A stretch of 64,000 bases of DNA from assembly GCF_030272615.1 (NCBI RefSeq), contig NC_081415.1, positions 375,923,392 through 375,987,391 of the forward strand, in the 5' to 3' direction. A program made the position numbers and the translations under genes. Under the pieces are notes generated by a model. That model was not told the DNA's origin, ran no database searches, and worked only from the letters and a program-made list of their open reading frames with translations. This document shows, in pieces, positions 52,681-61,700 of the stretch; the stretch's first letter is position 1, and each line of letters starts with the position of its first letter. The DNA is from Cryptomeria japonica (taxonomy: Eukaryota > Streptophyta > Pinopsida > Cupressales > Cupressaceae).

Positions 52681-55600
52681 ATGGCTTCTGCATCTCATAC
52701 TAGTTCTAGTGCATCTATCGAGTCTGCAAGTTTTATTCAATGCAAGTCTAAGTATAATGCCTTGTCTCAAGTACCGGCTGGTGTTATAGTAGAAGAGGGA
52801 ATCTCAGATTATATTGATTGTAAACTCGAAGACCTAGGGTCTCTTGCTATCCACTCCTAGCTAGGTTTGTTCTGTGGACAAGATAAAAAGATCAAATCAG
52901 AGTATAGTATCTTGGAGAAGAAGAAGCTCCATAATGCTGTTTATTTCCTGGAGGATTTCACAAATGATCACATTAGGATCATTCTGAGTAGAGTTCATGG
53001 TGACAAAATGTACCTGGAAAGAACTCATGATATAAAACCACAAGCAATTCATGCTGTCACCGATTTCTGCAATACAGGAGATGTGCCAGCCCTAAGGATG
53101 GTAAGCAAAACTGAAATGTCCAAGCTCACCGGTTCAGTGAGCGACTCACAAGGTATGACCATCAATTCTATCAAGGATGATCTAGTGAAGTATGCATGTA
53201 TGGTGATTGGATATCGGACATTCTCAGCTAGCAGAATTAACTATGTATCTGCTACAGTGGTAAATGTCATTTACTGGATGATCAGGGAGGATGCATCATT
53301 TGACCTATGCACCAGTATGCAAAGGCAACTCCTATTGAATCTAAAATCTATCAAACATGATAATGTACTAAGGTTCAAGTTTGGACAACTGTTGGTTGGG
53401 TTGTTCTTTTACTTTCAAGGATACTTCCCAGGAGTGAGAGACATTCAGTGGTCGATGATTCAACCGGTTACCAAACAAATAAAGGAAAGTTTGCAAGCAG
53501 TGGGAACCAGTTACCCTAAAATTCTGAACAAGTATTTTGATGAGTTCAGACGGAAAATGAGCCAAAGAATGAGAATATCAGGTGACATCATCAAGAAATA
53601 TGAAGACGATATCTGTTTCACCATCAAGGTGGATCAATGCATAATGGAGGCTGTTGAGCCTAGAGTAGAAGAAGTGGAGCCAATGGGCTATGAGGTGATG
53701 TATGATATGCTAGAAGGGTATGCCTCTGCCCTTATTGCCTCACTGCTTGATCCTAAGGAAAAGAGAACTGACACCTACCTAGAGAGGATAACACCGGTTG
53801 AGGAACCACCAGCAAAGAAAGGAAAAAAGCCTTCAGTGAAGAAGGCAAAATCAGTGTGTCCAACATCGGCACCAGCTACTACAGCTAGTCCTGGAGTGAC
53901 CAAGCGGTCACCGGCTAAGAAGAAACCTGAAGCGGCATAGGCTAAAGTGTTCGAGAGAAAGAGGAAGACAAGGAATACCTCTCCAGACTCAGAAGAAACT
54001 GTGTTTGAGGAAAAACCAAAGAAAACACGTCAAGCAAAGAGAAAGACAAAGAATGAACCAACATCATCTGCACCAGTAAATATAGATATCTCTTCCTATA
54101 AACCTTTGACACATTGTCAAAGAACAATAAAGAATTTTAGGAGAAAAGTGCTACATGACTTAATTGAGTATTTTGATGACTTTAATGATGATGAAAAGGA
54201 AGCGGTTGAAAAGAAAATAATTCAGTATTTATGTGTTAATGACCGACCACCTTTAGAAATTAGATCTGAAACACCAGATTCTTTGTATAAGTCCTTAGAC
54301 AATAAATGGTGTATTGCCATAGAGTAGGAACAGGGAATGAGAGAAAAAGTTTTTGCTGAACATTTTCCTGATGTATCAAATTTGGAATTGTTCGATGTAA
54401 TGAACAAATACAAAGGTCTTTTCTTCATGAGAAGAAGAAGACTCCTGTTACTGGAAGGGAAGGGTAAGGAAGTGCTCAAGGATATACACACTCATGCTCT
54501 AGAAACTCTAAAGATGCATCGAGTGGCTGAAGCCAACCGGCAAGCTGAGAAAGAACTAGTTATAACAAAATTGGATGAAGCTTTTGATGATGAAGGAAAC
54601 CCGGTTGATGAACCGGTTGACACTATTGATGGCAATGCCCTGGACGTAGAAGATGTTACTCAGGAAACACCATTTGAGGCAACAAGACAGGAGCAATCGG
54701 CTGAATAGGTTGATAAGCAAGCCGAGGATAGATAAGAAGCAACAAAGGAATAGGTCGAGCAGAGGAAAAAGGACGAAGAAGAGAAGTGAAAAAAGGGTGA
54801 AGAAGAGAAGAAGAAGAAGGATGAAGAAGAGAAGAAGAAAAATGATGAAGAAGAGAAGAAGAAAAAGGATGAAGAAGAGAAGAAGAAGAAAGATGAAGAG
54901 GAGAAGAAGAAGGATGAAGAAGAGAAAAAGAAGCAAGAAGATGAAAAGAAAAAGAAAGAAGAGGAAGATAAGGGACAGGAGAAGAAGAAGGAAGCAAAGA
55001 GGAAGAAGAAGGAAGAGGAAGATAAGGAACAAGAGAAGAAGAAGGAAGTAGAGAGGAAGAAGGAAGAGGAAGATAAGGAACAGGAGAAGAAGAAGGAAGC
55101 AAAAAAGAAAAAGGTTGAGGAGGACAAAGAAGAGGAGAAGAGAAGAGAAGCGGAGAAGAAGAAAGCAGAAGAGGATAAGGAAAGAGAAGCAGCAAAGAGA
55201 ATCCAGATGGAGACTCCGAAGGCAACCGGTAGTCAAGCCAAAGCGGCTGATCTCACCATTCCTAACGACATCTAGTTTGCAAGTGAAATGGAGCTGATGC
55301 AGAGCATCAAAGTTGCCCAAGAATGACTTGAAAACATATGGAGGAAGAAGGAGTAGGATGTAATTCAAATGGTTGTGGACACTCTTACTGGTTTGATACT
55401 CGGTACTAACCTTCCCAACACTGAATCATCACTGGCTAAACTAAAGCTCCTATGCACAGTAGTGGATGATTAGGTGTAGAGCCTAGAAGAGGCAGTAGAG
55501 GCAAATGTCAAGAAGGAGCATCAAAAAGCTCTTAATATAGCTCTGGTGAAGAAGTTGAATGAGCTCCAGTCTAAACTGAAGAAAGAACAAAAGGATATAA

Positions 55601-56073
55601 GGGACGCTCTGGATGGGGGAAATTTTCTACTTAGCAAGATTTGCCAACCCCATATGTTTTATGATGATGTGCTAGCTCAGAAGCAAAAGCTTCAAACGGA
55701 CTTGCAGTCCTACATGAGCACATTCAAGCCACCTTATGATTCCTTTACAACTTATGGGCAAATAGTTCACCGGTTTCACATGTAGTCAGCGAAAATGGAG
55801 CAAGAGATCAGCACCCGGTCTAGAGATTTGCAAGAGCTACAACTGGTTCTACTTCCACGATTACGAATTCTTCAGAAGTGCTATCTAAACCTGGATGCCT
55901 TAACAGTGACATAGGAGATGAGCACAATTGATGCCATGGAAGAACAAGTCTCCCAGATGCAGACAAAGAAAGAAGTAGCCACCTCCCTACTTGAGTCCTG
56001 GTCTTTATCGATGAAACAATTCTTGCAGGACTTTAAATCTATTTTTGACAAGTATTATTCCTTATTGTCATAA
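52681..56073 (+). pseudogene. 1130-codon retrotransposon ORF of unknown function, decayed
   Basis: One frame from ATG 52681 (MASASHTSSSASIE) to TAA 56071, with no frameshift but 14 nonsense codons: TAG at 52858, 53938, 54325, 54706, 54751, 55273, 55354, 55471, 55477, 55783 and 55912; TAA at 54733; TGA at 54787 and 55324. All are one C-to-T step from CAG, CAA or CGA. Residues about 30-350 form a helical domain (YLERTHDI, STRIK-like basic spots, SMQRQLLLNLKSIK near 53314, QLLVGLFFYFQGYF). A basic linker follows, then a second helical region, a 140-residue Lys/Glu block (54770-55195) and a coiled-coil C-terminus. No signal peptide or clear membrane anchor. It resembles, by position, the envelope-like third ORF of Sireviruses and perhaps the plant transposon-protein domain found there; function unknown. 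Confidence 0.75.
54755..55195 (+). repeat. Purine-only GAA-rich coding minisatellite
   Basis: About 440 bases, nearly all A and G on the plus strand, made of variants of gatgaagaagagaagaag and gaagataaggaacaagag. It encodes alternating runs of K and E with occasional D, Q and R, a pattern typical of a single alpha helix. Element 1 lacks it, so it expanded in this lineage. Confidence 0.85.
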
Positions 56074-56361
56074 ACTTTTATTATTTTAATATCTAATGAA
56101 AACAGGGCTGTTCAGCTGTACTTTGACATTGTTGGCAAAGGGGAAGAAGAATTCTATTTGTGAGAAGTATCTGGTAATCAAAATTTTGATATATGCTCTA
56201 AATATCTCAATGTTTGTGCTCTTTATGCAAAATTGTTATACATTGTATTGTCAAAGGGATAGTGTATATGCTTAGGGGGAGCAATTTTGCTAATGGCATG
56301 ATTTTGTTGTAAAACATTTAGATGTCAAAATTTTATTTTCCTAAGTGTTGCCATCAATGCC
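56074..56361 (+). other. 3' untranslated part of element 2 with extra purine tracts
   Basis: Non-coding. It carries two tracts resembling the main one: AAAGGGGAAGAAGAA (from about 56137, after ttgttggc) and AGGGGGAG (56274-56281). Repeated tracts before the 3' LTR are a known Sirevirus trait. Confidence 0.65.
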
Positions 56362-56372
56362 AAAGGGGGAGA
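56362..56372 (+). promoter_or_regulatory. Polypurine tract of element 2
   Basis: AAAGGGGGAGA one base before the 3' LTR; same sequence and position as in element 1. Confidence 0.9.
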
Positions 56373-56373
56373 T

Positions 56374-57521
56374 TGTTGGCATTTTGATGTTTATGTTGTG
56401 ATTGTCATTGATGGACACACACTTGCATTGAGATCCCCTTTATATGTATGAGTTAGAGCACAACTGGTATTTGTTCCAACAGGTATGTTGTATTATAGTC
56501 TTTAGATTATTGGTGTTTTGCAGAATGTCTTTCTCAGTCTGAAGCGACATGTTGACCCCAAGCGGTTTGTAGATCCCAAGCGGTACGAGGGATTAAAGCG
56601 GCATAACACATTTTTACTAGTCTTCATTTTTGTCAAACCGGCAACTGACATTTTGTATGAACTGGTAATACTCTGTGATGAGTTACCAACTAACATTTTG
56701 TGATGAGTTACCATCCACTGATTGTTTGATGGTGTCGACACTTTAACGGTTCTTTTTGTGTCGTGTTACCAAGTATGTCCAGGTTCATTGAACCTAGGAA
56801 ATTGTTATGTAATCCTATTGGACCGACATGAAATTAGATTCCTTATAAGGACATCATGTCTAGGGTTTTAGGTTGTTGATGTGGCAGTAGCGAAAGTTTA
56901 TGTTGTTGTTAGGGTTTAAGGTGGTTGAGGAGTTGGAGAGAATATGAATGTGCAGAAGACTAAAGTAATGCTAGAGTGCATAAGGAACGAGCTATCAAGG
57001 ATCTAACCGAGCAGTCTGTGCTATTAGCTAGATCAAACAGTTGTTGATTACTCACATCTTTGACAAGTCTATAGCCCTTAACCGGGTAGGCCCAAAAGCC
57101 TTTTGTAAATCCTCTAACAAGGTGGTTCACATCTGTGGATCTAAAATCCTCTAGCAAGGTAGTCTTTAATCGGACTTATCTCCTAATAGAGATTGAGATT
57201 CCTAACAAGATCTGTTCTGGTAAAGAACATTGTAAGATCTTAACCGGTCTGACCTTAAACGGTCTGGTTCCTATTCTGTAGATAGTTACTTGTGAGTTCC
57301 ATCTCACCGTAGTTTTTCCCATTTGGGTTTCCACGTCAAAATCTCTTGTGTTATGGTGTTTTTTCTTCTGTGGGTGAATGCATTATTAGCTATTTGGTTT
57401 GCATGTGTGTTAACCGGTTTGTCTGCTAAACTATTTTACCGGTTTACTGTTAGTCTTGCAAAGTGCTTAAGTGTAGAGATTTTTGGCATACTAATTCACC
57501 CCCCCCTCTTAGTATTCATCA
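56374..57521 (+). repeat. 3' LTR of element 2 (1148 bp)
   Basis: TGTTGG to TTCATCA, the same length as the 5' LTR and about 95 % identical by eye. Most differences are C/T or G/A; there are single-base indels, one near the start (T-run) and one in the C-run near the end. Confidence 0.95.
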
Positions 57522-57526
57522 GCCTC
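57522..57526 (+). repeat. Target-site duplication of element 2, right
   Basis: GCCTC directly after the 3' LTR; identical to 49762-49766. Confidence 0.95.
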
Positions 57527-57643
57527 ATTGGTGAACGACCCAACCTCCTTGCAAACTAACTGGAGGGTTGGGTCTCTAACGGAGCCTAGAAATGCCCTTT
57601 GGTCCTTTGTAGAAATGCTTCTCAAGCGGATGGGAGTGTCCAT
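57522..57643 (-). pseudogene. 5' part of the split hAT accessory ORF
   Basis: Starts at ATG 57643 (MDTPIRLRSISTKDQR) and is open to the element 2 insertion, then continues in frame at 49766. The ATG is the first in an AT-rich leader and lies about 400 bp from the promoter-like module at 58043-58138. No known domain is recognised. Confidence 0.6.
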
Positions 57644-58042
57644 CTTGAGAAAATAGATTAACAAATTAAATAACCTAAGCAGTGACCCTATAAACCTAAA
57701 ATACCATGAGCTCTGATGATTTATCTACCAAATGGAAAAGGCTAATTGAAGATGAAAGAAGCAGAGATCGTATATAAATTGTTGAAGCTCTTGATTGTAA
57801 TAATTACTTCTTTAACAGTATTAACTGCTATAAAAATTTTTAAATCTTTTGTATCTCTACAAATCTTTCCCATAAATGCACGAGTGTGCGAAATTGGAAA
57901 CAGATATGAACCAGTACCAAATTGCCAAGTATCACATTGGAAGTCATGGGGACATAGTGGATTGACGTAAGTGAATAGATATATATTAAATGAACAAAAT
58001 TATCGATCGTGATTTGTGACATTTGATACATGTCTATTGAAT
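57644..58042. other. Leader region of the split ORF
   Basis: No gene seen on either strand; AT-rich. On the minus strand it is the presumed 5' UTR of the split ORF. Confidence 0.5.
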
Positions 58043-58138
58043 CCAATTCCATTCTGGGCACTTTCTGGTGAGCTATGTTCTCTTCAGAAAATTGGGCCAA
58101 AATAAAACTTCAGTCATTGATCTACGATCATCAAACGG
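58043..58138 (-). promoter_or_regulatory. Single diverged copy of the promoter-like module
   Basis: Shares with the 46184-47355 array, in order: CCAATTCC, GGGC, TTCT, TGTTC.CTTC, TTGGGCC.AAAT, CATTGATCT, GATCATC and AACGG. It lies upstream of the minus-strand split ORF, as the array lies upstream of the minus-strand G-patch ORF. Confidence 0.55.
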
Positions 58139-58289
58139 TTTAAAATCATTGATAGATTTTAGGTATGTGTCACCCTTTACATGTCAAAGAGGCCACACTT
58201 ATTGATACATCGTGCAGAGTCCAGACTCAATGTATTATGTGATGTGATCTACTGATGTGATGTGATGTGCCTTATCTATTAATGGCAAT

Positions 58290-58680
58290 GAATTTATGAA
58301 ATCGCCAATAAATTATATATTCTACCATAAATAACAAAATATTCGCCAAAACAAATTAAATAATTTTCAAGCGGTGGATAAAAATCGCCAACACATTTAA
58401 ATAATTTTCAAGCAGTGGATAAAAATCGCCAATACATTTAAATAATTTTTCCTTCGGAGTAAAACTTTTTGCTCATACAATTATATATTTGTTCCTTTTA
58501 ACAATAATTATTTGCCTCCCACAATAAATATTTTCCCCATAGAACAAGGTATTCTTCGCTAGAAATTTATGGCATTTTCGTACCCTACAAAAAAAATCAC
58601 CAATACAAAATAATTTTTTCCTCATTTAAATTTTTTTTTCGCCATCGATATGAAAATTTCTCTGCGAAAATAATGTCTGA
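58290..58680 (+). promoter_or_regulatory. hAT right subterminal region with TCGCC motifs
   Basis: TCGCC motifs at about 58302, 58342, 58385, 58426 and 58639, plus tcaccaa and gcgaa variants. A 41-bp tandem duplication (58361-58443) carries one motif per copy, mirroring the 42-bp duplication of the left end. Confidence 0.65.
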
Positions 58681-58707
58681 TACACCAGGATTTTACATAG
58701 TTGCCCC

Positions 58708-58728
58708 GGGGGGGGGGGGGGGGGGGGG
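58708..58728 (+). repeat. Poly-G tract (21 G)
   Basis: An uninterrupted G run preceded by CCCC, just inside the right hAT terminus. Its length may be uncertain because such runs are hard to sequence. Confidence 0.8.
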
Positions 58729-58733
58729 TTTCT

Positions 58734-58747
58734 TAAAGTTATCCCTG
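58734..58747 (-). repeat. hAT terminal inverted repeat, right
   Basis: Reads CAGGGATAACTTTA on the minus strand, pairing with 37034-37047 at 11 of 14 positions. Confidence 0.8.
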
Positions 58748-58755
58748 GAGCCAAA
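58748..58755 (+). repeat. hAT target-site duplication, right
   Basis: GAGCCAAA, 7 of 8 identical to 37026-37033. Satellite sequence GGCGTCAAAAC follows directly, as at the uninterrupted paralogous site 9848-9865. Confidence 0.85.
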
Positions 58756-61700
58756 GGCGTCAAAACACGATTTTCATTGGCATCGTGCTCTTAGGACCTC
58801 GTTCCGGAGCATCAAAATCAGAGTTTGGAGGCACAACAATATTTTGGCGTGCAAGTCTCGATTCTAGATTTTCGGGCATCAAAATGCAATTTTGACTTGC
58901 ATTGTGCTCATAGGACCTTGTTTCATAGCTTAAGTCTCGACAACGAGAGTTTTGGAGCATCAAAATTGGTGTTGAAAGGCACAACAAGCTTCTAGGGTGC
59001 GCATCCTGATTCCATAGCTGCGGGTGTTAAAACACAATTTTGACTAGCATCGTACTCTTAGGACCTTGTTTCAGAGCTTGTGTCTCAAAAGCCCCAGTTT
59101 CAGAGCATCAAAATTGAGGTTTGGAGGCACAATGATCTTTTGGGGCACGATTCCCTATTCCAGAGTCATGGTCATCAATACACAATTTTTACTAGCATCG
59201 TGCTCTCAAGACTTCATGTTTGAGGTTGTGCCTTGAAAGCCCCAATTTTAGAGCTTTAAAATCAGGGTTTCGAGGTAGAATGATCTTTTGGGGTCTGAGT
59301 CTCGATTTCGGATCTGTGGTCTTCAAAATGTGATTTTGGCTAGCATTGTGCTCTGAGGAACTCATTTCAAAGCTTGTGTCGTAAGAGCCCTGGTTTTAGA
59401 GCATCAAAATTAGGGTTTGCAAGCACAACGAGATTTTGGGGTGCGAGTCCCTATTTTGGAGGTAGGGATGTCAAAACGTGATTTTTAATGATATCATGCC
59501 CTTAGGACCTTTTTATGGAGCTTATGCCTCAAAAGACCCGATTTCAGAGCATCAAAATAGAGGTTTGGAGGCACAATGACCTTTTGGGGCACGAGTCCTA
59601 ATCACAGAGTAGTGGGCATCAAAATGCGATTTTGACTGGCATTGTGCTCTTAGGACCTCGTTTCAGAGTTTGTACCTTGAAAGCCCTAGTTTTGGAGTGT
59701 CAAAATCAAGCTTTGGAGGCACAATGAGCATTTGAGGCATGAGTCACAATTACAGAATCACAGGCATCAAAACGCGATTTTGACTGGCATCATGCTCTTA
59801 GGACCCCGTTTCGATGCTTGTGCCTCAAAAACATTGGTTTGGGAGTGTCAAAATTGGGGTTTGGAGGCACAACAAGCTTTTGGGGTGAAACTCCCAATTT
59901 CGGAGCAACGGATGTCAAAATGTGATTTTGACTAGTATTGTGCTCTTACGACTGCGTTTAAGAGATTGTGCCTCGAAAGCCGTGGTTTCAAAGCGTCAAT
60001 ATCCGGGTTTGGACGCACAACAACCTTTAAGGGGTGTGAGTCTCGATTTCGAAGCCATAGGCGTCAAAATGCAATTTTCACTAGCATCATGCTCTTAGGA
60101 CTTCATTTCAAAGGTTGTGCCATGAAAGCCCCAGTTTAGGAGCATCAAATTGGGGTTTTAAGGCACAACGAGTATTCAGAGTGCGAGTCCCAATTCCGGA
60201 GCCGCGGACATTAAAACATTATTTTGACTAGCATCGTGCTCTTAGGACGTTGTTTCACATCATGTGCCTTGAAAGCCTTAGTTTTGGAGCGTCAAAATCC
60301 GTGTTTGGAGGCATAATGAGCTTTAAGGGCATGAGTGCAGATTCCAAAGCCGTGAGCAGAAAAACATGATTTTGACTGGCATTGTGTTGTTAGGAGCTCG
60401 TTTTGGAGCTTGTGCCTTGAAAGCCCAAGTTTTGGAGCGTCAAAATTAGGGTTTGGTGGAACAATGTGCATTCGGGGTAAGAGTCCTAATTCCAGAGTTG
60501 TTAGGTGTCAAAACGTGATTTTGATTGGCATCATGCTCTTAGCACCTCATTTTGGAGCTTGTGCCCCAAAAACCCCAATTTCGGAGCATGAAAATCGGGG
60601 TTTGGAGTCATAATGAGCTTTTGGGGTGTGAGTCTTGATTCTTGAGCCACGAGTGTCAAAACGCGATTTTGACTGGCACCATGCTCTTAGGACCTCATTT
60701 CAAAGCTTGTTCCTTGAAAGCACCTGTTTCAGATCATCAAAATCAGGGTTAGAAGCACAATGAGCTTTTGCGGTGCGAGTCATGATTTCGGAGATGTGGG
60801 CGTCAAAATGCAATTTTTAGAGGTATCGTGCTTTTAGCACCTCATTTTGGAGCTTGTGCCTTGAAAGCCCAGGTTTCATAGTGTCAAAATCAAGGTTTGG
60901 AGGCACAATGAGCATTCGGGGCGCGACTCACAATTTTGAAACCACGGGTGTCAAAATGCAATTTTTCTTGGTATCATGCTCTTAGGAACTCATTTCAAAG
61001 CTTGTCCTTTGATAGCTAGAGGTTTTAGAGTGTCAAAATTGGTGTTTGGAGGTAGAAGGAGCTTGGGGCAAGAGTCCAGTTTCTGGAGCCGCGGGCATCA
61101 AAACATGATTTTGACAAGCATCATGCTCTTAGGACCTTGTTTCAGAGCTTTGTGCCTTGAAAGGCCCGATTTTGGAGCATCAAAATCAGGGTTTGGAGGC
61201 ACAATGAGCATTGGAGGTGTGAGTTCCTATTCCAGAAACATAGGCGTCAAAATGCAATTTTGACTACAATCATGTTCTTAGGACCTCATTTCAGAGCTTG
61301 TGCCTTGAAAGCCCAGTTTAAGAACGTCAAAATTGGGGTTCGGAGGCACAAAAAGCATTCGAGGTCCAAGTCACGATTTCAGAACTGTGGGCATCAAAGT
61401 GTGATTTTGCATGGCATCGTGCTCTTTGGACCTCATTTTGAAGCTTTTGCATTGAAAGCCCCGGTTTCAAAGCCTGAAAATCGGGGTTTGGAGGCACAGC
61501 AAGCTTTCAGGGTGCAAGTCCCAATTTTGAAGCCACGGGCGTCAAAACATGATTTTGACTTCAATCATGATTTTAGGTCCTCGTCTTAGAGCTTGTGTCT
61601 CAAAAGCCCTGGTTTAAGAGCATCAAAATCGAGGTTTGGAGGCACAACCATATTTCGGGGGTGCAAGTCCCGATTCCACAGCTACAGGCATTAAAACACG

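Larger units (their letters stand above)
49767..57521 (+). mobile_element. LTR retrotransposon element 2, complete but without pol (7755 bp)
   Basis: Both LTRs are 1148 bp, begin TGTTGG and end TTCATCA, and are flanked by GCCTC duplications. The internal region has an initiator tRNA-Met primer site, a gag-like ORF with zinc knuckles, a spacer with a purine tract, a 1130-codon ORF and the main polypurine tract. There is no trace of protease, integrase, reverse transcriptase or RNase H, so it would depend on enzymes from a relative. By-eye comparison gives about 60 LTR differences (about 5 %), mostly C/T or G/A. The initiator tRNA-Met site and multiple GGGGGAG tracts fit the Sirevirus branch of Ty1/copia. 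Confidence 0.93.
37034..58747 (+). mobile_element. hAT transposon (21.7 kb, including a nested LTR element)
   Basis: Bounded by GAGCCGAA and GAGCCAAA target copies and by imperfect inverted ends. The left end begins CAGAGTTTACTTTA and the right end, read inward on the other strand, begins CAGGGATAACTTTA (11 of 14 identical). Both ends are rich in TCGCC or GGCGAA motifs. Satellite DNA is in the same higher-order phase on both sides, and copy A has an uninterrupted version of the target at 9848-9865. Removing element 2 and one 5-bp duplicate leaves about 13.95 kb, large for a hAT. Contents: transposase (+), G-patch and coiled-coil ORF (-), unknown ORF (+), and a split ORF (-). All are decayed, so the copy is dead. 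Confidence 0.88.

Noticed and set aside
54556-55368. Minus-strand open frames rich in Leu, Phe and Ser (membrane-like)
   Set aside because: They are the antisense of the GAA-rich Lys/Glu block; low complexity produces open frames on the opposite strand.
50941-56073. A nuclear genetic code in which UAG and UAA mean Gln
   Set aside because: Noted as an alternative, but genuine terminal stops, frameshifts in element 1 and the hAT, and C-to-T changes between the LTRs fit methylation-driven decay better.
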